In this document: positions 1-7,560 of the stretch, piece after piece
Position numbering within the stretch: position 1 is the stretch's first letter
Layout of the letters: every line of letters begins with the position of its first letter
NCBI GenBank assembly: GCA_035517615.1
Contig: DATIYM010000023.1
Span: 50,265 to 114,264, forward strand
DNA from: AG25 sp035517615
GTDB lineage: Bacteria; Gemmatimonadota; Gemmatimonadetes; Gemmatimonadales; GWC2-71-9
Length of the DNA stretch: 64,000 bases
Direction of reading: 5' to 3'
The notes under the pieces: generated by a model
Told to the model about the DNA's origin: nothing
Seen by the model: only the letters and a program-made list of their open reading frames with translations
Databases searched by the model: none
Made by a program: the position numbers and the translations under genes

Positions 1-204
1 GTTGGCGCTGAAATCGGCGGCGGTGAGCGACGCAAAGGCGGTGGAGTCGAATTGCGGAGGGTCGCCGACCGTCGCGACGAGCTGACCGGTGCGGTCGACG
101 AGCAACGCGCAGCGCGCGTTCGCGTCGCGGAGAAATGCCTGCAGGTGTTGCTGAATCAGTTTGAAGTCGTTCTCAGAGAACGACCAGCTCGCCGCACCCG
201 CCAT
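1..204 (-). CDS. Roadblock/LC7-type protein (N-terminal part, cut by window edge)
   Basis: Only the first 68 codons are present; the gene runs off the left end. It starts with ATG at 204, 12 nt after the recR stop, so it is probably the last gene of the dnaX-ybaB-recR run. The visible protein has a short N-terminal helix (KLIQQHLQAFLRDAN) followed by CALLVDRTGQLVATVG. That is the strand-turn-strand pattern of roadblock/LC7 (MglB-like) proteins, which act as regulators or partners of small Ras-like GTPases. The family call rests on this short stretch. A GTPase partner would be expected just outside the window, which is an inference. Confidence 0.7.
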   Translation of the reverse strand, partial: MAGAASWSFSENDFKLIQQHLQAFLRDANARCALLVDRTGQLVATVGDPPQFDSTAFASLTAADFSAN

Positions 205-216
205 GCGACTCCTTGA

Positions 217-819
217 TTACTCGGCCTCGGACATGTCCCGCCGCGCATCGAGCGCCTGCGCGATCGTCACGCCATCGGCGTATTCCAGGTCGCCACCCAC
301 AGGCAATCCGCGCGCGATACGGGTAACACGAACGCCGGTGGGTTTCAAGACTTGCTGGACGTAGGTGGCGGTCACTTCCCCCTCCATCGAAGGGTTGGTC
401 GCCACGATCACTTCACGTACCTGAGACCCGTGCTGCACCCGCTCGAGCAGCCGGTCGATGCGCAGCGCTTCGGGACCAATACCGTCGAGCGGAGAGAGCC
501 GGCCACCGAGCACATGATAGTGCCCCCGAAACCTGCCGGCACGTTCGATGGCGCCCACGTCAGACGGCTCTTCGACCACACACAAGAGCGCCGGATCACG
601 CCGCGGATCCGCGCAGATGAGGCAGGGATCCTGGTCGCTCAAATTCCCGCACGTGGCGCACGCCCCCACCCGGTCGCGCACGCGGCGAATCGCATCGGCC
701 AAGCGGGCTGCCGCTTCAGGCGGCTGCTTCAACAGATAAAACGTGAGACGCTGCGCCGTCTTGCGTCCGATCCCGGGGAGTTTGGCAAGCTCCCCCACGA
801 GATCCTCGATGGCCGACAC
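217..819 (-). CDS. recR: Recombination mediator protein RecR
   Basis: 200 residues, the usual RecR length. RecR works with RecO and RecF to load RecA on SSB-coated gapped DNA. Visible are the N-terminal helix-hairpin-helix (LAKLPGIGRKTAQRL, about 11-25), a C4 zinc finger (C54, C57, C66, C69) and a Toprim domain beginning at LLCVVEEPSDV near residue 78. It lies just downstream of ybaB with a 6-nt gap, the widely conserved dnaX-ybaB-recR order. Confidence 0.97.
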   Translation of the reverse strand: MSAIEDLVGELAKLPGIGRKTAQRLTFYLLKQPPEAAARLADAIRRVRDRVGACATCGNLSDQDPCLICADPRRDPALLCVVEEPSDVGAIERAGRFRGHYHVLGGRLSPLDGIGPEALRIDRLLERVQHGSQVREVIVATNPSMEGEVTATYVQQVLKPTGVRVTRIARGLPVGGDLEYADGVTIAQALDARRDMSEAE

Positions 820-825
820 GGCGAA

Positions 826-1143
826 CTACAGCGGCAATTGGAACGGGAGCGGGAGACCCGAAGCGAGCTTACGCACCTCAGCCTGATACAGCTCCGCGGC
901 GCGCTTTTGCGCCTCCGCCACGGCGGCGAGCACCAGATCCTCGAGCATCTCGACATCTCCCTGGCTCATCGCCTGGGGGTCGATCTTGATCGCGCGAATC
1001 TGCCCCCTGCCATCGGCCGTCGCCTGCACGACGCCCCCGCCGGCTGAGCAGGTCACGGTCTGTTGCGCAAGCTGAGACTGGATCTCGGACAGGCGCCACT
1101 GCATCTGCTGCCCCAGCTGGAGCAGGTTGGATAAATCCGCCAT
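826..1143 (-). CDS. ybaB: YbaB/EbfC family nucleoid-associated protein
   Basis: 105 residues starting MADLSNLLQLGQQMQ. Family members are small dimeric DNA-binding proteins. The N-terminal helix, the central GGGVVQATADGRGQI strands and the acidic helix MLEDLVLAAVAEAQKRA fit the family. The frame is open to 1236, but the upstream part is low-quality sequence. The ATG at 1143 gives the family's normal N-terminus, so I chose it. The gene sits between dnaX and recR. Confidence 0.93.
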   Translation of the reverse strand: MADLSNLLQLGQQMQWRLSEIQSQLAQQTVTCSAGGGVVQATADGRGQIRAIKIDPQAMSQGDVEMLEDLVLAAVAEAQKRAAELYQAEVRKLASGLPLPFQLPL

Positions 1144-1180
1144 ACGCCACAAGTTAGCGCGTAAGAGACCCCCTCGCAAG

Positions 1181-2851
1181 CTATTCCAATAACTCGAGAT
1201 CGAAGGCGTCCGCGGCCGCGTTGAGCCGGGGGTCACGCTCCCGCAGCCGACTCAACCGCTCCGCGCGAGCGCTCTCCTCGGTGAGCCGCTGGGGGCGCGT
1301 ACTGGGAGGGGGAGCAGGGGTGGCACCCATGGCCGGCACAGGAGCGGGGGATGTCTGAAGTGTGATCGACACGGGGGCGTCGACATACCGGGCAATGATC
1401 TGTCGCAACGTGTCGCGCTGCCGCTCGAGGCCCTCCACGTGCACGGGATTCTGATCCTTGAGCCGCAGCGTGATCACGCTGCCCTCTACCGCCGCGACCT
1501 CGGTATCGGACGCAAGGGTCCCCAGGATCTGGCTCTTGGCGCGGGCATCGGTGACGATCTGCGACCAGAGAGAGCGGAGTCGGTCGACAGTGGCGAGACC
1601 GGCCTCGGGCGCCACCGCAGATTGGCGGCCCGGTGGCTCGGCGGACGGACGGACAGGCGGACGAGCAGACGGGGACGGCGGTTCATTCTGTCCGCCGGTC
1701 CGCCCGTCCGGCCGTCCGGCCGGACCGAGCGACCGAATCACCTGCTCCAACTCCACCGTCCGACTCATCAGCGCCCAGCGCAGGAGCAACAGCTCGACGG
1801 CGAGCTGGGTGTGCCCGCTGCCGCGAATCTGGCCTTCCATCTCACTCAACGTCGTCAGCAATCGCACGAGATCGGCCGTGGGAAGTGCGGGCGCGTAGCG
1901 GCGTACGACCGTATCGAGCGCTTCGGTGAACCCCTGCGCCTGGCCACCCATGCCCACGAGCAGCACGGCCCGAAGCACTTCTCCAGCCCCGTTCACGAAT
2001 TCCTGGAGATCGGCGCCCGCATCGACCAGCCGCTCGATCAGCGGGAATACGGCAGGCATATCGCGCTCGGCGATCACGCGTAGCATTTCGCCGTAGATGT
2101 CGTCGGGAATGAGCCCCAGCACTTCGCGTACCAGCGCCGCCGTGATCGGCCCCTCACCAAAGGACCGGACCTGGTCCAGCATGGACAAGGCGTCGCGCAT
2201 GCCGCCGTCGGCGCGCTTCGCGATGAGCCGGAGGGCATCGGGTTCGGCGGAAATCTTCTCGCGCGCGACCACCTGCTCGAGGCGCTCGAAAATGGGCTGG
2301 GGGCCGATGCGGCGGAAATCAAACCGCTGCAGCCGCGAGAGAATCGGCGCGGCAGTCTGCGCGATTTTCTGCGGCTCCGTCGTTGCGAAGACGAACACGA
2401 CGCGCGGCGGCGGCTCTTCCAGGATCTTGAGCAGCGCGTTCCACGCCTCGCGCGTGAGCATGTGCGCCTCGTCCACGATGTACACCTTGGAACGGGACTC
2501 GGTACTCGCGGCGTACATCGCGCGCTCACGCAGATCGCGGGCATCGTCCACTCCGCGATTCGATGCCGCATCGAGCTCGACGACGTCGAGGCTCGCGGAC
2601 CCGTTCCAGATGCGGGTGCACGAGTCGCACACGCCGCACGGCTCGCCCTCGGGCGAGCGGTTCTCACAATTCAGGGCCATCGCGAGAATCCGCGCCGCAG
2701 AGGTCTTTCCAACCCCGCGCGGCCCGGCGAACAAATACCCGTGCGCCACCCGGCCCTGGGCCACCGCCCCGCGTAATGCGGCGGCCACGTGGTCCTGGAC
2801 CAGAAGATCGGAGAACGACTTCGGTCTGTACTTGCGGGCTAGGGCGATCAT
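1181..2851 (-). CDS. dnaX: DNA polymerase III subunit gamma/tau
   Basis: 556 residues. DnaX is the clamp-loader ATPase and organises the replisome. Visible are Walker A GPRGVGKTS (about 44-52), a zinc module with cysteines in CENRSPEGEPCGVCDSC, the DEAH-like VDEAHML motif and the sensor segment VVFVFATTEPQKI. Residues about 375-420 form a Pro/Gly/Arg/Ser-rich linker encoded by a GC-rich inverted repeat (1640-1726), followed by a tau-type C-terminal domain. I see no A-rich slippery site for a programmed frameshift. There is no good ribosome-binding site before the ATG, and one arm of an 11-bp inverted repeat ends five bases upstream of it. Confidence 0.97.
   Translation of the reverse strand: MIALARKYRPKSFSDLLVQDHVAAALRGAVAQGRVAHGYLFAGPRGVGKTSAARILAMALNCENRSPEGEPCGVCDSCTRIWNGSASLDVVELDAASNRGVDDARDLRERAMYAASTESRSKVYIVDEAHMLTREAWNALLKILEEPPPRVVFVFATTEPQKIAQTAAPILSRLQRFDFRRIGPQPIFERLEQVVAREKISAEPDALRLIAKRADGGMRDALSMLDQVRSFGEGPITAALVREVLGLIPDDIYGEMLRVIAERDMPAVFPLIERLVDAGADLQEFVNGAGEVLRAVLLVGMGGQAQGFTEALDTVVRRYAPALPTADLVRLLTTLSEMEGQIRGSGHTQLAVELLLLRWALMSRTVELEQVIRSLGPAGRPDGRTGGQNEPPSPSARPPVRPSAEPPGRQSAVAPEAGLATVDRLRSLWSQIVTDARAKSQILGTLASDTEVAAVEGSVITLRLKDQNPVHVEGLERQRDTLRQIIARYVDAPVSITLQTSPAPVPAMGATPAPPPSTRPQRLTEESARAERLSRLRERDPRLNAAADAFDLELLE
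1640..1726. repeat. GGAC/GTCC-rich inverted repeat inside dnaX
   Basis: On the plus strand the left arm is built from tandem GCGGAC/GGAC units around 1640-1666. The right arm, around 1689-1726, is built from the complementary GTCCG units. Together they can fold into an imperfect long hairpin. It stays in frame with dnaX and codes for a disordered linker between the clamp-loader core and the tau-like domain. The arm-plus-complement design resembles the GGGAAGC element near 10.8 kb. Confidence 0.7.
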
Positions 2852-2855
2852 AACT

Positions 2856-2935
2856 AACGCGGAACTCGGAAGGCGGAGCGCAGAACAGCAGGACGCCTGT
2901 CAGTCGGGACGATGCTCATTGTGAAGTTCCGCGTT
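2856..2935 (-). repeat. 11-bp perfect inverted repeat between SRP RNA and dnaX
   Basis: AACGCGGAACT at 2856-2866 and AGTTCCGCGTT at 2925-2935 are exact reverse complements separated by 58 nt. On the minus strand the first arm follows the SRP RNA and the second ends five bases before the dnaX ATG. A transcript reading from the SRP RNA into dnaX could therefore fold over the dnaX start region. The function is unknown. Confidence 0.6.
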
Positions 2936-2941
2936 CAAAAG

Positions 2942-3044
2942 GATTGCCCCAGGCACCCCGCAGCGTAATCCGACATCGTTGAGCGCTGCTCCCTGCGGGG
3001 GCCTGACGCGGTTCACGAGCGGAAGACCTGCGGACCTGGGGCGA
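2942..3044 (-). ncRNA. ffs: Bacterial small SRP RNA (4.5S type)
   Basis: On the minus strand the termini GCCCCAGG (3042-3035) and CCTGGGGC (2953-2946) pair perfectly. The apical domain carries the SRP core pattern GTCAGG...GGGAGCAGC (about 3006-2984), matching the GTCAGG/AGCAGC symmetric loop that binds Ffh. The length of about 100 nt fits 4.5S RNA, and the position next to dnaX is common for ffs. The apex reads CCC-CGCA-GGG, so the tetraloop appears to be CGCA instead of the usual GNRA. Confidence 0.88.
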
Positions 3045-3048
3045 CGGA

Positions 3049-3077
3049 AAGGTACCCGGACGGCGCGGGGCGGCCAA
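3049..3077 (-). promoter_or_regulatory. Sigma-70-type promoter of the SRP RNA
   Basis: On the minus strand TTGGCC (3077-3072) and TACCTT (3054-3049) are separated by exactly 17 bp. They place the start site six or seven bases downstream, at the first paired bases of the SRP RNA. The match in position supports both calls. Confidence 0.65.
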
Positions 3078-3083
3078 GATGGG

Positions 3084-4115
3084 TTAAGTCCCCGCGAGGG
3101 CGGCGTGGATGCGTCTTGCCGCGTCGAGAATATCGCCGCGCGTCACGTCGAGGTGGGTGACGGCCCTGAGCCGGCGCTCGCCGAACGGGACCACCAGCAC
3201 GCCCACCTGTGCGAGGCGCTCCACCGCGCGCGCCGCGGTGTCTCGCTCCCGCACCAGGTCCAGCATGACGATGTTCGATTCGGGCGCGAGCGGGCGCAGG
3301 ACCCCGCCGTCCGCGAGCGATACGGCGAGGAGCTGCGCGTGCTCATGATCCTCGAGCGTACGCGAGCGGTGGTGGTCGAGCGCCCATAATGCGGCGGCCG
3401 CGAGCATGCCGGATTGCCGCATCCCTCCGCCAAGGCGCTTGCGGTACTCCCACGCGCGCGGTCGCTGGTCGCTCGCGAACGCCAGGCACGAGCCGACGGG
3501 ACACCCCAATCCCTTGGAAAAGCTCACCATGACCGTGGTTGCACCGCGCGCGAGTCGATCGACGGCCACCCCCAGGGTCGCGGCCGCATTCCAGAGGCGC
3601 GCTCCGTCGAGGTGCACGGGAAGGTTCGCCCCGCGCGCGATCGCGACAATCTCATCCATCAGCGCCGGCGTCATGACTTTCCCTCCAGCGGCGTTGTGGG
3701 TGTTCTCGACGGCGATCGCGCCGGCGTGGGGCACATGGGGCGACGGTGGGCGGAGGGCTCGGCGCACGAGATTGCCCGTGAGCTGCCCATCGCTCGTCAC
3801 GATCGGGCGGACCTGGACGCCCCAGTTGGCGGCCACCCCCGCGAGCTCATAGTGCACGAGATGGGCATTGGCCTCGACCAACAGCTCGGTGCCCGGACGG
3901 GTGAGCAGGGCGATCGCGGTCTGATTCGCCTGCGTGCCCGAAGGGAAGAACAGGGCGTCGCCAAACCCGAGCAGTTCGGCCACACGCTGCTCGAGCCGGC
4001 GCGTGGTGGGATCACCATCCAGTACGTCGTCCCCCACGGGCGCCTCGAGCATGGCCTGGCGCATCGCCGCCCCGGGTTTGGTGACCGTATCGGACCGCAG
4101 GTCGATCGTCTTCAT
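3084..4115 (-). CDS. ltaE: Low-specificity L-threonine aldolase
   Basis: 343 residues, normal for this fold-type I PLP enzyme that splits L-threonine or allo-threonine to glycine and acetaldehyde. It begins IDLRSDTVTKPGAAMR, the family signature. The FFPSGTQANQTAI cofactor-phosphate segment, LPVHLDGARLWNAA and the Schiff-base lysine in VSFSKGLGCPVGS are all present. The start overlaps the stop of the upstream YihY gene by four bases, so the two are probably co-translated. The substrate range cannot be read from the sequence. Confidence 0.93.
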   Translation of the reverse strand: MKTIDLRSDTVTKPGAAMRQAMLEAPVGDDVLDGDPTTRRLEQRVAELLGFGDALFFPSGTQANQTAIALLTRPGTELLVEANAHLVHYELAGVAANWGVQVRPIVTSDGQLTGNLVRRALRPPSPHVPHAGAIAVENTHNAAGGKVMTPALMDEIVAIARGANLPVHLDGARLWNAAATLGVAVDRLARGATTVMVSFSKGLGCPVGSCLAFASDQRPRAWEYRKRLGGGMRQSGMLAAAALWALDHHRSRTLEDHEHAQLLAVSLADGGVLRPLAPESNIVMLDLVRERDTAARAVERLAQVGVLVVPFGERRLRAVTHLDVTRGDILDAARRIHAALAGT

Positions 4116-4999
4116 CCGAGCCGGATGCCCTGCGCGCGACGCATGCGGATCAGGTCGTAGGTCTCCGCGACTTCTCCGCCCAGGAGAAAGAGGAAAGCGC
4201 TGTAGTAGATCCAGAGCAGAAACAGGAACAGCGCGGCCACGTTGGCATCGGACGTGAGCCGATCGAGCGTCACGAATTTACCGATATACAAGGCGTAGAG
4301 CCGCCGTGCCACTTCGAATCCCAGCGAGCAGAACGTGGCCGCCACGAGCGCCGTCCGCCAGTTGATGCGCCGCGAGGGCAGGAGTTTGAACACGACGAAG
4401 AACACCGCGATGCCGAGTCCAAACGCCACGATCTCCAAGGAGAAGCTCCAGATCCAATGCACGACGAATACCCGGCTGACGGCCGGTGTTTGCCGCGCCT
4501 CGAACGCCGACAGCAACCCGCTCGCCACGAGGAACACGCCGGCGAGGAGCACCATGAACACGTCCAGCAGCTTGATGAGATACCAGCGGCGATTCTCGTC
4601 GGTATCGAAGACCTCGTTCAATGCCACGCGCAGGCTGTCGAAGAACCGGGTCGAGAACCAGAGAAACAGCGGGATGCCGTAGAGCGTCAGCCTGCCGCGG
4701 CGCCGGACGACATCCACCAGCTCGCGCTCGATCGCTTCAAAACCACCCGCGCGCCCGTCTCCAGCCGTCGGCAGGAAACGCGAGAGCAGCTCGTGCACCG
4801 AAACCTGCTGGGTGGTGATCTGATGTTGAACCAGGTAGCCGATGACGCCGAGCAGCAAGACGGTGAACGGAACAGCCGTGAGGAGCAGCGAGAAGGAAAG
4901 TCCGCTCGCGAGGAAGGGAATATTGTCCTCAAAGCCCGCCTGGTACGTGCGGCGAATGGTGCCGCCGACGGAGCTGTGCCAGCCCTTGGCGCGATTCAA
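4112..4999 (-). CDS. YihY/BrkB-family inner-membrane protein
   Basis: 295 residues with about six hydrophobic segments, for example FLASGLSFSLLLTAVPFTVLLLGVIGYL near 29-57 and ALFLFLLWIYYSAFLFLLGGEVAE near the C-terminus. The family hallmarks YGIPLFLWFSTRFFDSLRVALN and YYSAFLFLLGGE are present. YihY/BrkB proteins are widespread, and older claims of RNase BN activity were withdrawn. Transport has been suggested but not settled. It is preceded by the YtxH gene (18-nt gap). Confidence 0.9.
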   Translation of the reverse strand: MNRAKGWHSSVGGTIRRTYQAGFEDNIPFLASGLSFSLLLTAVPFTVLLLGVIGYLVQHQITTQQVSVHELLSRFLPTAGDGRAGGFEAIERELVDVVRRRGRLTLYGIPLFLWFSTRFFDSLRVALNEVFDTDENRRWYLIKLLDVFMVLLAGVFLVASGLLSAFEARQTPAVSRVFVVHWIWSFSLEIVAFGLGIAVFFVVFKLLPSRRINWRTALVAATFCSLGFEVARRLYALYIGKFVTLDRLTSDANVAALFLFLLWIYYSAFLFLLGGEVAETYDLIRMRRAQGIRLG

Positions 5000-5017
5000 T
5001 CGGGCGGCGGGGGTCCT

Positions 5018-5344
5018 TCACGCATCGGCTGGAGTGCGCCTCGCTCTCCGCTGTGGCTTGCGCGGGGTTCGAGCGGACCGCGGAGCCCGGGTCGCACTCG
5101 ACGTCGCGGCGATGCGGCGCGGCGGGGTCGGCTCCGGCTCCTCGTCTTCGTCGGCCGCGTCGTCGAGCAGGCCGCCGAGCTCACCCGCTTTCTCGAGCGC
5201 CAGATCGCGCAAGGAGCGCAAGCGCTCCCCCAGCTGATCGCGCAATCCCTCACCGGCTTCCGGCGCAAACAGCAGCGCGAGCGCCGCTCCAACCGCAACG
5301 CCAATCGCGAATGGCCCGAAGGTGGAATTACTGCGCTCGCTCAC
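5018..5344 (-). CDS. YtxH-domain small membrane protein
   Basis: 108 residues. The N-terminus FGPFAIGVAVGAALALLFAP is one glycine/alanine-rich membrane segment ending in the APEAGEGLRDQL motif typical of YtxH proteins. Next come a short helix, an acidic patch (DDAADEDEEPEP) and a very basic Arg/Pro tail. YtxH proteins are associated with envelope stress in firmicutes; the role here is unknown. It overlaps the end of the aldolase gene by four bases. Confidence 0.75.
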   Translation of the reverse strand: MSERSNSTFGPFAIGVAVGAALALLFAPEAGEGLRDQLGERLRSLRDLALEKAGELGGLLDDAADEDEEPEPTPPRRIAATSSATRAPRSARTPRKPQRRARRTPADA

Positions 5345-6729
5345 TCACCTGCCTCGAGATCATCCGGTGCCGCGATCGCGACGGCCCGCGGTGCGGCGTG
5401 CGAGTCGAGCGGCGGTTTCACGCAACGATCCACGATGGCCCGCGTGCCCTTCAGCCGCAGCTTGTCGAACACGTACGAAAAGGTCTTTTCGAGGTCCGCA
5501 CCGATCGCGCCGCGCACGTCCTCGGGGAGGTCCCACATCCGCCGCTTGAAGGGGCCGATGGCCTTCTTGCGGCTCTTATAGTAAAACTGTTCCTCGGTAT
5601 CGCCCTTCTTCCACTCGTCCTTGCATTCGGCCTTCACCCATTCTTTGAGCTCCTTGCGCAGCGCCGCCGGGAGACTCGGATGGTCGAACACCATGCTCTG
5701 GTAGTTCGTGGCCAGGTGAATTTCGACGGCCCGGCAGGCCGGAAAATTCCCGAACGCTTCGAGCGGCAGGGTGGACGCCCCATGCTGCACCGCCCCGCCC
5801 ATGCCGTACTTGGTCCGCGCGTCGTGCGACAGCGCCTTCAACGCTTCGAGGTCGAGCTGCACGCGGGCAATCGTGCCATCCGGTAACACGACGCCACCAT
5901 GGCTCGTGCCGGTCTGGACGGAGATCTTGCTCAATCCCGCGTACCCGCCCAGTCGCTTGAGCGTGCGCAAATATCCATCCATGTAGGCTCGAAGCTCGTG
6001 GACATCGGAGTTCTTGCCGCCCACTTCCCCGATCTCGCCCCCAACCGACACGGTGACGCCGTCCGGCTCACGATCGCGGATGTACTGTGTCAGCTCGGCC
6101 GCCCGTTCGTAGTTGACCCGTTGCTGCTCGTCCAGCGTGGCCTTGGACAGATCGACCAGCGTCGACGTGTCGATGTCGATGTTGTAGAACCCGGCGTGCA
6201 ACTCCTCTTCGATCAGGGCCCGAATGGCGGACAGCTCGGTCTCCGGATCGACCGCGTATTTCTTGGCGTTCACCTGGACGTGATCGCCCTGAATGAACAA
6301 TGGACCGGTGAACCCTTCCCGCAGGGCGGCGGCGGTGGCCACAGCCAGGTACTCGGCCGGCCGCTGGCCGGTGTAGCCGATTTCGCTGCGCGCGATCTCG
6401 AGAATAATCGACCCGGCATCGAGCTGCTTCGCGGCCCGAAACACGGCGCGCATCGAATCGTACGCCAGCACGCGAATGTTGATCGCGGGTGTCGTGAATA
6501 CCGGGATCTCGCCGCGCCCCTGCGCCATGTAGAGCTCATGGATCGATGCCGGCCGCACGCCGGCACGCTGCCCGATTTCCCAGATCAGCCAGCGCGCTTC
6601 GTTTTGCTCGTCCGGCGCCCCGAACGCCACCTGCCGCGCAAGCTTGTCCATTGCTGCGCTTTGGCGCTCTTTGGCGCTGTCGAACGCGCGCACCTTTTGT
6701 TCGAGGGGAAGCGGGGGAGCACCGGCCAT
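5341..6729 (-). CDS. Class II fructose-bisphosphate aldolase family protein
   Basis: 462 residues, longer than the roughly 340 of typical class II enzymes. It has a metal-ligand segment IQGDHVQVNAKKYA, a second acidic loop YNIDIDTSTLVDLS, the glutamate loop VSVGGEIGEVGGKN and VQTGTSHGGVVLPDG. These match the zinc-dependent aldolase barrel that cleaves fructose or tagatose bisphosphate. The C-terminal 100 residues are charged and family-specific. A glycolytic role fits the nearby pyk gene, but the exact substrate is an inference. Confidence 0.75.
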   Translation of the reverse strand: MAGAPPLPLEQKVRAFDSAKERQSAAMDKLARQVAFGAPDEQNEARWLIWEIGQRAGVRPASIHELYMAQGRGEIPVFTTPAINIRVLAYDSMRAVFRAAKQLDAGSIILEIARSEIGYTGQRPAEYLAVATAAALREGFTGPLFIQGDHVQVNAKKYAVDPETELSAIRALIEEELHAGFYNIDIDTSTLVDLSKATLDEQQRVNYERAAELTQYIRDREPDGVTVSVGGEIGEVGGKNSDVHELRAYMDGYLRTLKRLGGYAGLSKISVQTGTSHGGVVLPDGTIARVQLDLEALKALSHDARTKYGMGGAVQHGASTLPLEAFGNFPACRAVEIHLATNYQSMVFDHPSLPAALRKELKEWVKAECKDEWKKGDTEEQFYYKSRKKAIGPFKRRMWDLPEDVRGAIGADLEKTFSYVFDKLRLKGTRAIVDRCVKPPLDSHAAPRAVAIAAPDDLEAGE

Positions 6730-6776
6730 GAGATCTCCGCGAAGAAGTGTGAGAATTCGGGTGGTGTTCGGGGAAT

Positions 6777-7559
6777 TTAGACCCCGCTCACGTCGATGGC
6801 CAGTCCGTCGTACGCCGGCTCGATGCCGCTTGGCAGGCGTCCCAATAATTCGGCGTGCGGCGTTTCGTGGGTGAGATGCGTGAGAAACGTGCGGCGGGCC
6901 CCGATCGCCTGAGCCGCGGCGACGGCTTCGGGAATCGACAGATGGAGCGGGTGTGGGCGTGAGAGCAGCGCATTGAGCACCAGGACCTCGAGCCCCGCGA
7001 GCTGCGCCCGGACCGTTTCAGGAATCGTCTTCGCGTCCGTGACATAGGCGAGGGCGCCAATGCGATAGCCAAACACCGTCTTCGACCCGTGCGGCAGGGT
7101 GAACGGGAGGACCCTGAACCCCGCGATGTCGGTCTCACGGTCGGGCTCGATCGCGTGTGCCCGCAGCTCCGGTTTGGTCGTCCCGGCCGGAGTGACGATG
7201 GCGGGATCGAAGATGTAGGGAAATCGTGTCGCGAGCTCGGCCAGCGTGTCCGTGGGTCCGTACACCGCGAGCCCGTTCGACTGTCGCACCGAGATGGCGC
7301 GAAGGTCGTCGATGCCGTGGACGTGATCCGCATGGGCATGGGTGAACAGCACGGCGTCCAACTTCCGGATATCCGCCCCGACGAGCTGCAGCCTGAGCTC
7401 GGGCGGCGTGTCGATCAAGAGACGGCGGCCATCGGCTTCGATCAGCGCCGAGGTGCGGGTTCGCTTGTCCCTCGGATCCGGTGACGTGCACGTACGGCAA
7501 TCGCACCCGACCTGCGGCACGCCGAAAGACGTACCGGTGCCGAGCAGCGTCAGCCGCAT
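6777..7559 (-). CDS. MBL-fold hydrolase, PhnP-like
   Basis: 260 residues. It begins MRLTLLGTGTSFGVP and carries the metallo-beta-lactamase motif HAHADHVHGID. The GCDCRTC cluster near the N-terminus resembles the structural zinc site of PhnP (phosphoribosyl cyclic phosphodiesterase). No other phosphonate genes are nearby, so a general cyclic-phosphate or nucleotide phosphodiesterase role is as likely. It begins one base after the pyk stop, so the two are probably one transcript. Confidence 0.82.
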   Translation of the reverse strand: MRLTLLGTGTSFGVPQVGCDCRTCTSPDPRDKRTRTSALIEADGRRLLIDTPPELRLQLVGADIRKLDAVLFTHAHADHVHGIDDLRAISVRQSNGLAVYGPTDTLAELATRFPYIFDPAIVTPAGTTKPELRAHAIEPDRETDIAGFRVLPFTLPHGSKTVFGYRIGALAYVTDAKTIPETVRAQLAGLEVLVLNALLSRPHPLHLSIPEAVAAAQAIGARRTFLTHLTHETPHAELLGRLPSGIEPAYDGLAIDVSGV

Positions 7560-7560
7560 C

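Noticed and set aside
1181..2851. Programmed frameshift in dnaX giving separate gamma and tau
   Set aside because: I saw no A-rich slippery heptamer on the coding strand in the linker region.
1439..2924. Long open frames on the plus strand across dnaX
   Set aside because: They are arginine/serine-rich shadows of dnaX with no family features; high GC keeps opposite frames open.
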